64,000 nucleotides of DNA from Streptomyces sp. NBC_01260 (GCF_036226405.1 NZ_CP108464.1:1736001-1800000); one strand, 5' to 3'. Shown: positions 52,253-61,372, counted from the stretch's first letter. Notes: generated by a model from the letters alone, not told the origin. Numbers and translations: made by a program.

Positions 52253-52935
52253 TCGAGGTACTCATCGTCGACGACGACGTCCGCGTCGCGCGGATCAATG
52301 CCGCCTATGTGTCGAAGGTGGCCGGATTCCGGGTGGCCGCGCAGGCGCACTGCGCCGCCGACGCCCTCGCCGCGGTCGAGGAGGGCCCGGTGGACCTGAT
52401 CCTGCTGGACCACTACATGCCGGACCGCAACGGTCTGGCCGTGGTGCGGGAGCTACGCGGTCTCGGCCACCGCACCGACGTGATCATGGTGACGGCGGCG
52501 CGTGACATCGCCACGGTCCAGGAGGCCATGCGCCAGGGCGCTCTTCAGTACCTGGTGAAGCCGTTCACGTACGCGGGTCTTCGCACCAGACTGGAGGCGT
52601 ACGCCTCCTTGCGGCACACCCTGGAGAGTGGCGGCGAGGCCGAACAGGCGGAGGTGGACCGGCTCTTCGGCGCTCTGTGGGCGGCGGGCGAGCCCGACCT
52701 GCCCAAGGGACACTCGACGACCACCGCCGAGCTGGTCCGCAAGGCGCTCCGGAGCGCCGACGGCCCGCTCTCGGCGCAGGAGGTCGCCGAGAGCGCCGGG
52801 ATGAGCCGGCAGACGGCCCAGCGCTATCTGAAGCTGCTGGAACGGTCCGGGCGGGTACGTCTGACGCTGCGGTACGGGGAGACGGGGCGCCCGGAACACC
52901 GCTACACCTGGGGCACGGACCTGCCCCGCACCTGA
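52249..52935 (+). CDS. CitB/DcuR-type response regulator
   Basis: A 228-residue partner of the sensor kinase. The receiver domain has the acidic pocket VDDD (8-10) and phospho-acceptor D54 in ILLDHYMPDRNG, and the conserved Thr and Lys in MVTAARD and LVKPFTYAGL. The C-terminal output (about 150-228) is a winged helix of the CitB kind, TAELVRKAL ... LSAQEVAESAGMSRQTAQRYLKLLERSGRVRLTLRYGETGRPEHRY. It overlaps the kinase stop (GTGA). The next gene, a convergent acetate-type symporter, is a natural candidate target of this organic-acid-sensing pair. Confidence 0.93.
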   Translation: MIEVLIVDDDVRVARINAAYVSKVAGFRVAAQAHCAADALAAVEEGPVDLILLDHYMPDRNGLAVVRELRGLGHRTDVIMVTAARDIATVQEAMRQGALQYLVKPFTYAGLRTRLEAYASLRHTLESGGEAEQAEVDRLFGALWAAGEPDLPKGHSTTTAELVRKALRSADGPLSAQEVAESAGMSRQTAQRYLKLLERSGRVRLTLRYGETGRPEHRYTWGTDLPRT

Positions 52936-52952
52936 GGGCGGGCCGTCCCCCG

Positions 52953-54545
52953 TCAGACCGCGCCGGCTCCGGTCAGCGCACGGACCTCGGTCTCCGCGTG
53001 CTTGGCCGCGTCCGGCGGCTCCTGCGAGGTGACCGTGCCGATCCAGCCGGCCAGGAATCCCAGCGGGATGGAGACCAGGCCGGGGTTCTCCAGCGGGAAG
53101 AGCTGGAAGTCCGCACCGGGGAAGAGCGAGGTGGCGCTGCCGGAGACCACCGGAGAGAACACGACGAGCAGCACGGCGGGGATCAGTCCTCCGTAGACCG
53201 ACCAGACCGCCCCGCGTGTGGTGAAGTTCCGCCAGAACAGCGAGTAGAGCAGCACCGGCAGGTTCGCCGATGCCGCGACCGCGAAGGCCAGTCCCACCAG
53301 GAACGCCACGTTCAGGTCCTGGGCGAGCAGCCCCAGCCCGATGGCGGCCACCCCGATCCCCGCTGCGGCGACCCGGGCCACGGCGACCTCGCTGTGCTGC
53401 TTGGAACCCGGGCGGCGGAGCGAGGCGTAGAGGTCGTGGGCGACGGACGCGGACGAGGCGAGTGTGATCCCGGCGACGACGGCAAGGATGGTCGCGAAGG
53501 CGACGGCGGCGACCACGGCGAACAGGATCGTTCCCCCGGTGGAGCCCTCGCCGCCTCCGAGTACCAGGGCCAGCAGCGGAACGGCGGTGTTCCCGGCGGG
53601 ATTCGAGGCCCGCACGTCCGCCGAGCCGACCAGCGCCGCCGCCCCGAATCCGAGCACGATCGTCATCAGGTAGAAGCTGCCGATGAGGCCGATGGACCAG
53701 ACGACCGACCGGCGGGCCGCCCGGGCGGTCGGCACGGTGTAGAAGCGCGACAGGATGTGCGGCAGTCCGGCCGTGCCGAGCACCAGGGCCAGTCCCAGAC
53801 TGATGAAGTCGACGCGGGCCGTCCAGGTACCGCCGTACCGGAGGCCGGGCGAGAGGAACTTCTTGCCGTATCCGCTGCGATCGGCGGCGGAGTTGAGCAG
53901 TTCGTTGACATTGCCGTGGAAGTGGACCAGGACGAGCACGGTGAGGACGATCGTGCCCGCCATCAGCAGGACGGCCTTCACGATCTGGATCCAGGTGGTG
54001 GCGCGCATGCCGCCGAGCGACACGTAGATCACCATGAGCGCACCGACGCCGATGACGGTCCAGGACCGGGCGGCGCCGCTCGTTCCGCCGAGGAGCAGGG
54101 CCACCAGGCTGCCCGCGCCCACCATCTGCGCCACCAGGTAGAGCACGGAGACCGTGACGGAGGACGTCCCCGCCGCGATCCGGACCGGGCGCTCCGCCAT
54201 CCGCGCCGCGACCACATCGGCGAGGGTGAACCGGCCGCAGTTGCGCACGAGTTCCGCGACGAGCAGCAACACGACGAGCCAGGCGACCAGGAAGCCGACC
54301 GAGTAGAGCATGCCGTCGTATCCGAAGAGGGCGATCAGACCGGAGATGCCGAGGAAGGACGCGGCCGACATGTAGTCGCCCGCGATGGCGAAACCGTTCT
54401 CCATGGGCGAGAACAGCCGGCCGCCGGCGTAGAACTCCTCGGCCGAACCGTGCCGGTTGCGGCTCACCCATGTGGTGATGCCGAGTGTCACGGCGATGAA
54501 GACGCTGAACAGCAGGAGCGCCAGGGTCTGGTGATTCCCGCTCAA
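52953..54545 (-). CDS. Sodium:solute (acetate-type) symporter
   Basis: A 530-residue integral membrane protein of the SSS family with about 13 transmembrane helices. It starts LSGNHQTLALLLFSVFIAVTLGITTW and has the family loops RHGSAEEFYAGGR and PMENGFAIAGDYMSAASFLGI, matching ActP-type acetate/pyruvate permeases. The start is TTG 54545, inside the stop of the DUF485 gene (TTGA), so the two are translationally coupled. A DUF485 (YjcH-like) partner upstream is characteristic of acetate permeases. It faces a CitA/CitB-type two-component system, supporting control by a carboxylate signal. Confidence 0.9.
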   Translation of the reverse strand: MSGNHQTLALLLFSVFIAVTLGITTWVSRNRHGSAEEFYAGGRLFSPMENGFAIAGDYMSAASFLGISGLIALFGYDGMLYSVGFLVAWLVVLLLVAELVRNCGRFTLADVVAARMAERPVRIAAGTSSVTVSVLYLVAQMVGAGSLVALLLGGTSGAARSWTVIGVGALMVIYVSLGGMRATTWIQIVKAVLLMAGTIVLTVLVLVHFHGNVNELLNSAADRSGYGKKFLSPGLRYGGTWTARVDFISLGLALVLGTAGLPHILSRFYTVPTARAARRSVVWSIGLIGSFYLMTIVLGFGAAALVGSADVRASNPAGNTAVPLLALVLGGGEGSTGGTILFAVVAAVAFATILAVVAGITLASSASVAHDLYASLRRPGSKQHSEVAVARVAAAGIGVAAIGLGLLAQDLNVAFLVGLAFAVAASANLPVLLYSLFWRNFTTRGAVWSVYGGLIPAVLLVVFSPVVSGSATSLFPGADFQLFPLENPGLVSIPLGFLAGWIGTVTSQEPPDAAKHAETEVRALTGAGAV

Positions 54546-55018
54546 CGCCCGAACCCCCGTGTCATCTCCTGTGTCTCCCAGCGCAGATCGAGCGCCGCCC
54601 GGTCCCTGCGCAGCCGCGCGTGCCGCGCGTACGCGCCGGTGAGCAGGAACGTGGTGAGGAACTGCCCGAGCCCCGCGACCATGGCGACGTTGACCGCCCC
54701 GGCCACCGGTCTGGCCATCAGGCCGGGCGCGGTGACCGCCATGACCACGTAGGCGAGGTACCAGACGAAGAAGGCGAGGGTGGCGGGGACGATGAAGCGC
54801 CGGTACCGGCGCCGCACTTCCTGGAAGGCGTCGCTGCGCTGCACCTCCAGATAGATGTCCGCTGCGCCGTGGCCGCGCTGCGGTGCCACGGAATCGGGCG
54901 TCCCGGCGGGCGCGAAGCTTCCCGTACCGTCCAGTTCCCCCCAACCGGAGGCCAGCGCGTCGTACCACGGGTCGTCGAGTCGCATCGCTGCGGACTCGCG
55001 CCCTGCTTCCTTCTCCAC
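54542..55018 (-). CDS. DUF485 membrane protein, partner of the acetate symporter
   Basis: A 158-residue protein. A hydrophilic N-terminus is followed by two transmembrane helices (FIVPATLAFFVWYLAYVVMA; VNVAMVAGLGQFLTTFLLTGAY) and a basic end (ARHARLRRDRAALDLRW), the DUF485 pattern of YjcH-like proteins encoded with ActP. GTG 55018 was chosen since AAGGGGAG lies seven bases upstream; ATG 54985 has no ribosome site. Probably an accessory or regulatory subunit of the symporter in the membrane. Confidence 0.85.
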   Translation of the reverse strand: MEKEAGRESAAMRLDDPWYDALASGWGELDGTGSFAPAGTPDSVAPQRGHGAADIYLEVQRSDAFQEVRRRYRRFIVPATLAFFVWYLAYVVMAVTAPGLMARPVAGAVNVAMVAGLGQFLTTFLLTGAYARHARLRRDRAALDLRWETQEMTRGFGR

Positions 55019-55116
55019 CGAACAACTCCCCTTGTCCACGGACCACTTCGGCCGCGTACCCAAGAATGGGCAGATCGGGAAGATCCCGGGCACTTCATTC
55101 GCGAGATTTCACCTCT

Positions 55117-55794
55117 TCAGGTGAAGGATGTCCCGGGTGGCTGTGCGAGCCCTCGAACGTACGCATAGCGGACCGCCTGGGCCCGGTCGCGGAGCCCCGC
55201 CTTGGCGAACAGGTTGTTGATGTGGCTCTTCACGGTGGCCTGCGAAATGTGCAGGCTGCGGGCGATCTCCGCGTTGGACAGCCCGTCGGCGATCAGGACG
55301 AGCACCTCCACCTCGCGAGGGGTCATCCCGTCGGGCAGCTCCGGCTCACCGCCCCCGGCCAGTGGCAACGGCCCTGTGGTGACCTGTTCCAGCAGCCGGC
55401 GCTGCACGGCCGGCGAGAGCCCTGCCTCGCCCGAGAGCACCGCCTCGATGGCGCGCACGATCTCGTCGCCCCCGGCGTCCTTGGTCAGATAGCCGCGGGC
55501 CCCCGCCCGGAGCGCGGGAAAGAGCGAGTCGTCCTCGGCGAAGGTCGTGAGCACCACGACCTGGGTGGCGGGAAAGTCCTTGCGGATACGGCGCGTTGCC
55601 TCCACCCCGTCGCAGCGGGGCATCCGCAGGTCCATCAGGACCACGTCCGGGGAATGCTCGGCCACCAGGGCAACGGCCTCCTCCCCGTCCTTCGCCGATC
55701 CGACCACCTCGATCCCGGGCAGCAGGCCCAGCAGCATGACGATTCCCTCGCGCACCACCGACTGGTCGTCGGCCACCACCACCCGCGCGCTCAC
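55117..55794 (-). CDS. NarL/LuxR-family response regulator
   Basis: A 225-residue regulator. The receiver has the acidic pair ADD (8-10) and D55 in VVLMDLRMPRCDG, and the Thr and Lys of VVLTTFAED and LTKDAGGDE. The LuxR-type HTH (about 155-215) reads TPREVEVLVLIADGLSNAEIARSLHISQATVKSHINNLFAK. It starts at GTG 55794, four bases inside the kinase stop (GTGA), so it is co-translated with the sensor. It is the last gene of a three-gene leftward operon. Confidence 0.94.
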   Translation of the reverse strand: MSARVVVADDQSVVREGIVMLLGLLPGIEVVGSAKDGEEAVALVAEHSPDVVLMDLRMPRCDGVEATRRIRKDFPATQVVVLTTFAEDDSLFPALRAGARGYLTKDAGGDEIVRAIEAVLSGEAGLSPAVQRRLLEQVTTGPLPLAGGGEPELPDGMTPREVEVLVLIADGLSNAEIARSLHISQATVKSHINNLFAKAGLRDRAQAVRYAYVRGLAQPPGTSFT

Positions 55795-56954
55795 GCGGGC
55801 ACCCTCAGATTCACCACGAACCCCTCCTCGCCGGGACCGGCCTCCAGCGTGCCGCCCAGCAGTTCGGCGCGCTCCCTCATTCCCAGCAGACCGTATCCGG
55901 AGCCACTGACAGAGAGATCGCCCCCGGGGCTCCTCCCGCCCGAATCCCTGACCTCCAGGGCGATCCCGTCCGGCAGGTATTCCAGCCGGATGAGCACCCT
56001 GGCCCCCGGAGCGTGCTTGCGCACATTGGTCAGGGCCTCCTGTGCGACGCGCCGGACCGTCTGCGAGGCCTCGGCGGTCAGCGTCCGGCGCTCGCCCTCC
56101 ACCCTGACCTCGGCCGGCTCGGCCGCCACCAGCTGGCGCAGGAAGTCCTCCACCGGCGACACCTCGCCGCGCAGGGCGGAGAGCGCCTGACGGGTCTCCG
56201 CAAGCCCCTCACGGGCCATGGAGCGGGCCGCGACCACCCGCTGGAGTACCTGGTCCCGGAACTCCCCCGCAGACTCCCTCTCGATCAGCAGCCGCGCCGC
56301 CTCCAGATGCACCAACTGGGCGGAGAGGCTGTGGGCGAGCACGTCGTGGATCTCCCGGGCGATCCTGGACCGCTCGTCCAGAGCGGCCGTTTCGGCCTCC
56401 GCCACCCGCGCGGCCCGCTCCTGTGCGAGGAGACGCCGCGCGCTGCCCCGGGCCTCGGCGTCCAGGCGCAGCACGTAGCCCGCGAGGCAGAGCCCGGCCG
56501 TCGTCACGGCCGTGGCCGGCCAGTTGTCGGTGTTCACGACGGCGTAGGCGCCGAGCGCCACCGCCGTGGACGGGACTCCCGCCACAAGCGGCAGCCGCTC
56601 CAGAGCGGTGACCGCGCAGCCGCACCAGAGCACCACCGCCGGCACGGTGGCCCCGGCCTGCTGGGCCCCGAACGCCGCCAGCATCAGCAGGGCGAGGACA
56701 CCGAGGGACGCCCACAGGCGGTTCTCCAGACTGGCCCGGAAGAAGGCCACCGCGAGCACCGCACAGCCGAGCACCCCGATCAGGCCGACCGCGATCTCCC
56801 AGGGCTGGAACAGCCCGCCCGTGAAGGTGCCCCAGAGCATCAGGGTGAGCAGCCCGGCCCTTACGCACCATGCGATGACGATCCGTGAGCGGGTGCGCGT
56901 CTCCCGCGAGAGAGCCTCCCGCGAGGGCCAGCTCGTCCACGAAGCGGGTGTCAC
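55791..56954 (-). CDS. NarL-type sensor histidine kinase (HisKA_3)
   Basis: A 387-residue kinase. The first ~165 residues contain about five hydrophobic segments with little between them, so it senses within or at the membrane. The phospho-acceptor helix is AALDERSRIAREIHDVLAHSLSAQL; the ATPase has RVAQEALTNVRKHAPGA, LEVRDSGG and GYGLLGMRERAELLGG. GTG 56954 (GTGTGA overlap with the preceding stop, AAGGA four bases upstream) was preferred; ATG 56969 would add five residues. Located between the membrane protein gene and its response regulator. Confidence 0.9.
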   Translation of the reverse strand: MTPASWTSWPSREALSRETRTRSRIVIAWCVRAGLLTLMLWGTFTGGLFQPWEIAVGLIGVLGCAVLAVAFFRASLENRLWASLGVLALLMLAAFGAQQAGATVPAVVLWCGCAVTALERLPLVAGVPSTAVALGAYAVVNTDNWPATAVTTAGLCLAGYVLRLDAEARGSARRLLAQERAARVAEAETAALDERSRIAREIHDVLAHSLSAQLVHLEAARLLIERESAGEFRDQVLQRVVAARSMAREGLAETRQALSALRGEVSPVEDFLRQLVAAEPAEVRVEGERRTLTAEASQTVRRVAQEALTNVRKHAPGARVLIRLEYLPDGIALEVRDSGGRSPGGDLSVSGSGYGLLGMRERAELLGGTLEAGPGEEGFVVNLRVPA

Positions 56955-57469
56955 ACACGGTCCTTCCATGCCTGCCGGAACGGCGCGCGGTCAGCAGGAA
57001 CACCGTACGACGCCGGTATCTCCGCGGCCCGCCGGGCCAGCACCCCGCTGCGCACCAGCAGCGTCACGGCGAGAGCCGTCATCAGGGCGGGGCTGCCCTG
57101 ATGTATGCCCAGCGCCGCGGCCACCCCGTAGAGAGCCGCCCTCAGCACCAGGCCCCCGGTCCAGACGTAGACGGTGGCCTTGGTCCCCTTGCTCCAGAGG
57201 GAGCCGTCCTCCGCGCGCCAGAGCCGGGCCGTCCATCCCCAGGCGGCGCCCGTGACCAGTGCCACGACGAGCTCGGCGCCCAGGACGACGACGGAGAGTG
57301 TCTCGTGGTGCTGGTCCACGAGTCCGGGCTCGCGCAGCGCCATGACGAGCAGGACGCCCGGCAGGACCCACCAGCGCCGGTCGCCGGAGATCCGCCGCGC
57401 CGAGCACTGGCGGACCACTACGAGAGCGATGACCGAGACGATCACCAGGATATTGACGAGCCCTGACAT
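56951..57469 (-). CDS. Membrane protein of the two-component operon (DUF1453-like)
   Basis: A 172-residue protein with four or five hydrophobic helices: NILVIVSVIALVVV at the start, WWVLPGVLLVMAL, LSVVVLGAELVVALVTGAAWGW, and VWTGGLVLRAALYGVAAALG before ALMTALAVTLLVRSGVLA. The order and the short loops resemble DUF1453 proteins that accompany sensor kinases in Streptomyces. ATG 57469 has GGAGG upstream. It is the first gene of the kinase/regulator operon and may take part in sensing. Confidence 0.8.
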   Translation of the reverse strand: MSGLVNILVIVSVIALVVVRQCSARRISGDRRWWVLPGVLLVMALREPGLVDQHHETLSVVVLGAELVVALVTGAAWGWTARLWRAEDGSLWSKGTKATVYVWTGGLVLRAALYGVAAALGIHQGSPALMTALAVTLLVRSGVLARRAAEIPASYGVPADRAPFRQAWKDRV

Positions 57470-57557
57470 GGGAGCCTCCGAACAGCGGGAAGTTCTACGA
57501 CTCCGACGCTACGGAAACGGCCAGGTCAGGGGATCGGCTCAGGGGTTGATCGTGGGT

Positions 57558-57597
57558 GGAGCCGTCGTCTCCACCCAGGGGTGGAGACGACGGCTCC
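57558..57597 (-). terminator. Long perfect hairpin, terminator after parE
   Basis: An 18-bp perfect stem (57558-57575 with 57580-57597) around loop CAGG, 30 bases past the leftward parE stop. One of the strongest hairpins in the window; it separates parE from the two-component operon. Confidence 0.9.
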
Positions 57598-57627
57598 GGT
57601 GGCGTACGGGCCGCACTGGCCACGTGC

Positions 57628-59748
57628 TCAGACGTCGATGCGCGAGCGGTCCAGTGTGGCGGCCGAGCTGGTGATGAATTCCTTGCGGGGCGCCACCTCG
57701 TTGCCCATGAGCAGATCGAAGACCTGCTCGGACGATTCCAGGTCGCCGATGTTGATCCGCCGCAGGGTGCGGAAGCGCGGGTCCATCGTGGTCTCGGCCA
57801 GCTGGTCGGCGTCCATCTCGCCCAGCCCCTTGTAGCGCTGGATCGAGTCCTTGTACCGGACGTTCTTGCGCTGGAGCTCCAGCAGCCGCTGGCGCAGCTC
57901 GTTGTCCGAGTACGTGTAGATGTACTTGTCCTGGCCCTTCTTCGGCTGGACGAGCTCGATCCGGTGCAGCGGGGGCACCGCGGCGAAGACCCGCCCCGCC
58001 TCGACCATGGGCCGCATGTACCGCTGGAAGAGCGTCAGCAGCAGGATCCGGATGTGGGCACCGTCCACATCCGCGTCCACCAGCAGAACGATCTTGCCGT
58101 AGCGGGCGGCGTCGATGTCGAACGTCCGACCGGACCCTGCTCCTATGACCTGGATGATCGCGCCGCACTCGGCGTTCTTCAGCATGTCGGAGACGGATGC
58201 CTTCTGAACGTTGAGGATCTTGCCGCGGATCGGCAGCAGGGCCTGGAACTCGCTGTTGCGGGCCAGTTTGGCGGTGCCGAGCGCCGAGTCGCCCTCCACG
58301 ATGAACAGTTCGCTGCGCTCCACGTCGTCGCTGCGGCAGTCGGCGAGCTTCGCGGGCAGCGAGGAGGACTCCAGAGCCGTCTTGCGGCGCTGCGCGTCCT
58401 TGTGCTGGCGGGCCGCGATCCGGGTCCGGGCGGCTGCCACCGCCTTCTCCAGCACGGCCCTGGCCTGGGCCTTGGCGTCCCGCTTGGTCGAGGTCAGGTG
58501 CGCCTTGAGCTCCTTGGCCACGACGTTGGCGACGATCCGGTTGGCCGCAGAGGTACCGAGGACCTCCTTGGTCTGCCCCTCGAACTGCGGCTCCGCCAGC
58601 CGTACGGTGACGACCGCGGTGAGGCCCTCCAGCGCGTCGTCCTTGACGATGTCGTCCTCGGCGACGCGCAGCAGCTTCGCGGAGCGGAGCACCTCGTTGA
58701 CCGTCTTGGTCACGGAGCGTTCGAACCCGGACACATGGGTGCCGCCCTTGGGGGTGGCGATGATGTTGACGAAGGACTTCAGGGTGGTGTCGTACCCGGT
58801 GCCCCAGCGCATGGCGATGTCGACGACCAGTTCCCGGGTGACCTCGGTCGCCGTCATGTGCCCGCGCTCGTCGAGTACGGGCACGGTCTCCTTGAAGGTG
58901 CCCTGACCGGTCAGGCGCAGGACGTCGCAGACCGCCTTGTCCTGCGCGAGGTACTCGCAGAATTCGCTGATCCCGCCGTCGAAGCGGAAGGTCTCCTCGG
59001 TCTTGCCCTCGCCGTTCAGGCCCCGCTCGTCGCGCACGACGATGGTCAGGCCCGGGACGAGGAAGGCGGTCTGGCGTGCCCGCTGGTAGAGCGTGTCCAG
59101 ATTGAGCTTGGCGTCCTTGAGGAAGATCTGCCGGTCGGCCCAGTACCGGACCCTGGTACCGGTACGCGCCTTCGGAACCCGCTTGCCCTTCAGGAGGCCG
59201 TTGGCCGGATCGAAGGGGCTGTCCGGTCCCTGCTCGGTGAACATGCCCGGAACCCCGCGCCGGAAGCTGATCGCGTGGGTCGCGCCGTTGCGGTCGACCT
59301 CCACGTCGAGCCGGGCGGAGAGCGCGTTGACCACGGAGGCACCCACGCCGTGGAGACCGCCGGAGGCGGCGTACGAGCCACCGCCGAACTTGCCTCCGGC
59401 ATGGAGCTTGGTCATCACGACCTCGACGCCGGACAGTCCGGTCTTGGGCTCCACGTCGACGGGGATGCCCCGGCCGTTGTCGCGGACCTCGACGGAGTTG
59501 TCGTCGTGGAGGATCACCTCGATGTGATCGCAGTAACCACCGAGAGCCTCGTCGACGGAGTTGTCGATGATCTCCCAGAGGCAGTGCAAGAGGCCGCGGC
59601 TGTCGGTGGACCCGATGTACATCCCGGGGCGCTTGCGAACCGCTTCGAGCCCCTCGAGTACGAGCAGATGCCGCGCGGTGTAGTTGGAACCGTCTCGGTC
59701 TGCTCCGGTCAGCAGCGCAGTGGACGGCACGGACGTATCGGCGGTCAC
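57628..59748 (-). CDS. parE: DNA topoisomerase IV subunit B (ParE)
   Basis: A 706-residue ATPase subunit that drives strand passage with ParC. The GHKL ATPase has EIIDNSVDEA, DNGRGIPVD and GGLHGVGASVVNALS. The transducer follows, and the TOPRIM domain has EGDSALGTAKLARNSEFQALLPIRGKILNVQKAS and DADVDGAHIR with the metal aspartates. The C-terminus carries QRYKGLGEMDADQL. The sequence RNSEFQALLPIRGKILNV, without the GyrB insert, fits ParE. GTG 59748 has GAGGAG eight bases upstream. It is transcribed opposite to parC. Confidence 0.95.
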   Translation of the reverse strand: MTADTSVPSTALLTGADRDGSNYTARHLLVLEGLEAVRKRPGMYIGSTDSRGLLHCLWEIIDNSVDEALGGYCDHIEVILHDDNSVEVRDNGRGIPVDVEPKTGLSGVEVVMTKLHAGGKFGGGSYAASGGLHGVGASVVNALSARLDVEVDRNGATHAISFRRGVPGMFTEQGPDSPFDPANGLLKGKRVPKARTGTRVRYWADRQIFLKDAKLNLDTLYQRARQTAFLVPGLTIVVRDERGLNGEGKTEETFRFDGGISEFCEYLAQDKAVCDVLRLTGQGTFKETVPVLDERGHMTATEVTRELVVDIAMRWGTGYDTTLKSFVNIIATPKGGTHVSGFERSVTKTVNEVLRSAKLLRVAEDDIVKDDALEGLTAVVTVRLAEPQFEGQTKEVLGTSAANRIVANVVAKELKAHLTSTKRDAKAQARAVLEKAVAAARTRIAARQHKDAQRRKTALESSSLPAKLADCRSDDVERSELFIVEGDSALGTAKLARNSEFQALLPIRGKILNVQKASVSDMLKNAECGAIIQVIGAGSGRTFDIDAARYGKIVLLVDADVDGAHIRILLLTLFQRYMRPMVEAGRVFAAVPPLHRIELVQPKKGQDKYIYTYSDNELRQRLLELQRKNVRYKDSIQRYKGLGEMDADQLAETTMDPRFRTLRRINIGDLESSEQVFDLLMGNEVAPRKEFITSSAATLDRSRIDV

Positions 59749-60186
59749 GCGGTTCGCTCCTCGCTGAATTTCATTTGGGGCCCAGTGGGTAACGGGCTCG
59801 GCTTCGGTCGCCGCTGAGAGGGTACCGAGGCCTGGTAGAGCGGGTGTAACGCCACCCTCGGAGAACCCTCACACTAGTCCAGCCTCGCATACACGTTCGA
59901 TCTCTCGTCGGAGTGACGTGCACATCACGTTCCCTTCCAGGCATGAACCATTTAGGCTCCGGGCACGTCCTCATCAACAAGTCGGCAAGCCGGCCGACCG
60001 GACGGACCGACCAAGACAAGCAACGCGAGACCGTAGCGCCACGCAATACGGCACATTCGCCGCGAACCGGCAACAGACAGCCATCCCGAGAAGAAGTTTC
60101 GAAGAAAAGCCACGAGCGGGAACGTTTTCGGCCTGGTTGGATGTTGACCCTGGTACGACAGCTCGTCGAGCTAGAGAAGAGGCGAC
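59749..60186. promoter_or_regulatory. Divergent promoter region between parE and the Zn-ribbon gene
   Basis: These 438 bases hold the promoters for leftward parE and the rightward small gene. A near-perfect 16-bp palindrome, GTGACGTGCACATCAC at 59913-59928 (mismatch only at positions 5 and 12), is a possible regulator site. Two overlapping ORFs of 90-108 codons are open, but their composition is not convincing. Confidence 0.45.
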
Positions 60187-60420
60187 GTGACTACTGTTCT
60201 GACCCCCGCGAGCCCGCTGACCGCAGCAGACCGCTGTGACCGTTGCGGCGCCCAGGCATACCTGCGCGTCGTCCTGATCAGTGGCGGTGAACTGCTCTTC
60301 TGCGCCCATCACGGTCGCAAGTTCGAGCCGGAACTCAAGAAGATCGCCGCGGAAATACAGGATGAGACGGACCGACTGACGGCCGTGCAGGCCCAAGCCG
60401 CCGAAGAGGAACAACACTGA
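60187..60420 (+). CDS. Small zinc-ribbon-like protein conserved next to hrdB (DUF7455-like)
   Basis: A 77-residue protein. A hydrophobic start (TTVLTPASPLTAADRCDRCGAQAYLRVVL) gives CDRCG, followed 20 residues later by CAHHG, so a treble-clef or zinc-ribbon site of the CxxC...CxxH kind is likely. The C-terminal half is a charged helix (KFEPELKKIAAEIQDETDRL). GTG 60187 has GAAGAGG upstream. It is nearly always found between hrdB and parE in Streptomyces genomes as I recall them. A role in RNA polymerase regulation can be proposed but has no sequence proof. Confidence 0.85.
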   Translation: MTTVLTPASPLTAADRCDRCGAQAYLRVVLISGGELLFCAHHGRKFEPELKKIAAEIQDETDRLTAVQAQAAEEEQH

Positions 60421-60466
60421 CACCTCGCATCCACGACGAGCCAGGGGCCGGTCCCGGACCGACCGA

Positions 60467-60499
60467 CGGGCGGCTCCCTCCGTAAGAGGGAGCCGCCCG
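60467..60499. terminator. Bidirectional terminator between the Zn-ribbon and protease genes
   Basis: A 14-bp perfect stem CGGGCGGCTCCCTC (60467-60480) pairs with 60486-60499 around CGTAA and is followed by TTCTC. It lies between two convergent genes and can stop both. Confidence 0.88.
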
Positions 60500-60541
60500 T
60501 TCTCGTACCCGGAACCGGCCCGTGCCCGGAGCCGGCGGGGG

Positions 60542-61372
60542 TCAGCCGGCGTCCGCCATCCACCCGATGGCGGCGGAAATCCGCGTATAGACCCCGGGGC
60601 TCCCGGCCTGACCGCAGCCGCTCCCCCAGGACACCAGCCCGACAAGCCGCCCATGGGCCACCAGCGGCCCCCCGCTGTCCCCCTGGCATGCGTCGTACCC
60701 GCCCTGCGGTTCGCCCGCACAGAGCATCGCTGAGGCGTCGTACGTGCCGTTCCTGCCGCCCGGGTAGGCCTGCTCGCACGAGCTGTCCGGCAGAACGCTC
60801 ACTTTCGCGGACCGGAGTGACGACGCGTAGTCGCCGACACCCGTAGTGTCTCCCCACCCATAGACGACCGCCGCGGTACCCGCTCGGTACCCGGCGTCAC
60901 CGGCTTCGGCCATCGGGATCACGCTCCGCCCGGGCAACGCTTCGGCGAGGGTCAGCACCGCGACGTCCCCGCTGTTGGTGGTGGCGTCGAACCCCGGATT
61001 GACCCACGCCTCGCTCACCGCGATCTCCTTGCCGCCGGAACCGTTCAGCTCGTCCCGGCCGGAGATGATCCGCAGATCGCGCATCTGGCCGACATCGGCA
61101 CCGAGCGCCTCGCTGCTGAGGCAGTGCGCGGCCGTCAGCACTTTCTTCGGCCCCACCGCCACGGCGCCGCAGAACTGGCCGGCGCGGGCATCTCCGAACC
61201 GGTCACGGCTGGAGAGCGCCACCACCCACGGACTGTCCTTGACGTGAGCGGACTGGCCCCCGATGACGATGCTGTCCGCGACGGCCGAGGCGGGGAATGC
61301 GAGCGGCGTCACGGCCGCGGCGGCAGTGAGGGCGAGCGCCACGGTCATGGTGCGGACGACGGTACGGGACAT
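60542..61372 (-). CDS. Secreted trypsin-like serine protease (S1 family)
   Basis: A 276-residue exported protease. A signal peptide occupies about 1-32 (ALTAAAAVTPLAFPASAVA). The mature chain begins near IVIGGQ, without a classical RIVGG cleavage site but with a matching IGG. The catalytic triad is complete: H83 in LTAAHC, D136 in SGDVAVLTL, S233 in CQGDSGGP. The specificity-pocket region AGEPQGGYDACQGDSGGP places Asp six residues before the Ser, typical of trypsin. Six cysteines can form the usual disulfides. ATG 61372 has AGGAGT upstream. It is bracketed by its own terminator and hrdB's, so it is an independent unit. Confidence 0.94.
   Translation of the reverse strand: MSRTVVRTMTVALALTAAAAVTPLAFPASAVADSIVIGGQSAHVKDSPWVVALSSRDRFGDARAGQFCGAVAVGPKKVLTAAHCLSSEALGADVGQMRDLRIISGRDELNGSGGKEIAVSEAWVNPGFDATTNSGDVAVLTLAEALPGRSVIPMAEAGDAGYRAGTAAVVYGWGDTTGVGDYASSLRSAKVSVLPDSSCEQAYPGGRNGTYDASAMLCAGEPQGGYDACQGDSGGPLVAHGRLVGLVSWGSGCGQAGSPGVYTRISAAIGWMADAG

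Noticed and set aside
52677..54752. 691-codon plus-strand ORF across the symporter region
   Set aside because: Asp/Gly/Arg/Gln-rich product opposite a clear multi-helix transporter.
59918..60239. Two overlapping ORFs of 90 and 108 codons before the Zn-ribbon gene
   Set aside because: No family resemblance, and they run through the promoter region of two genes.
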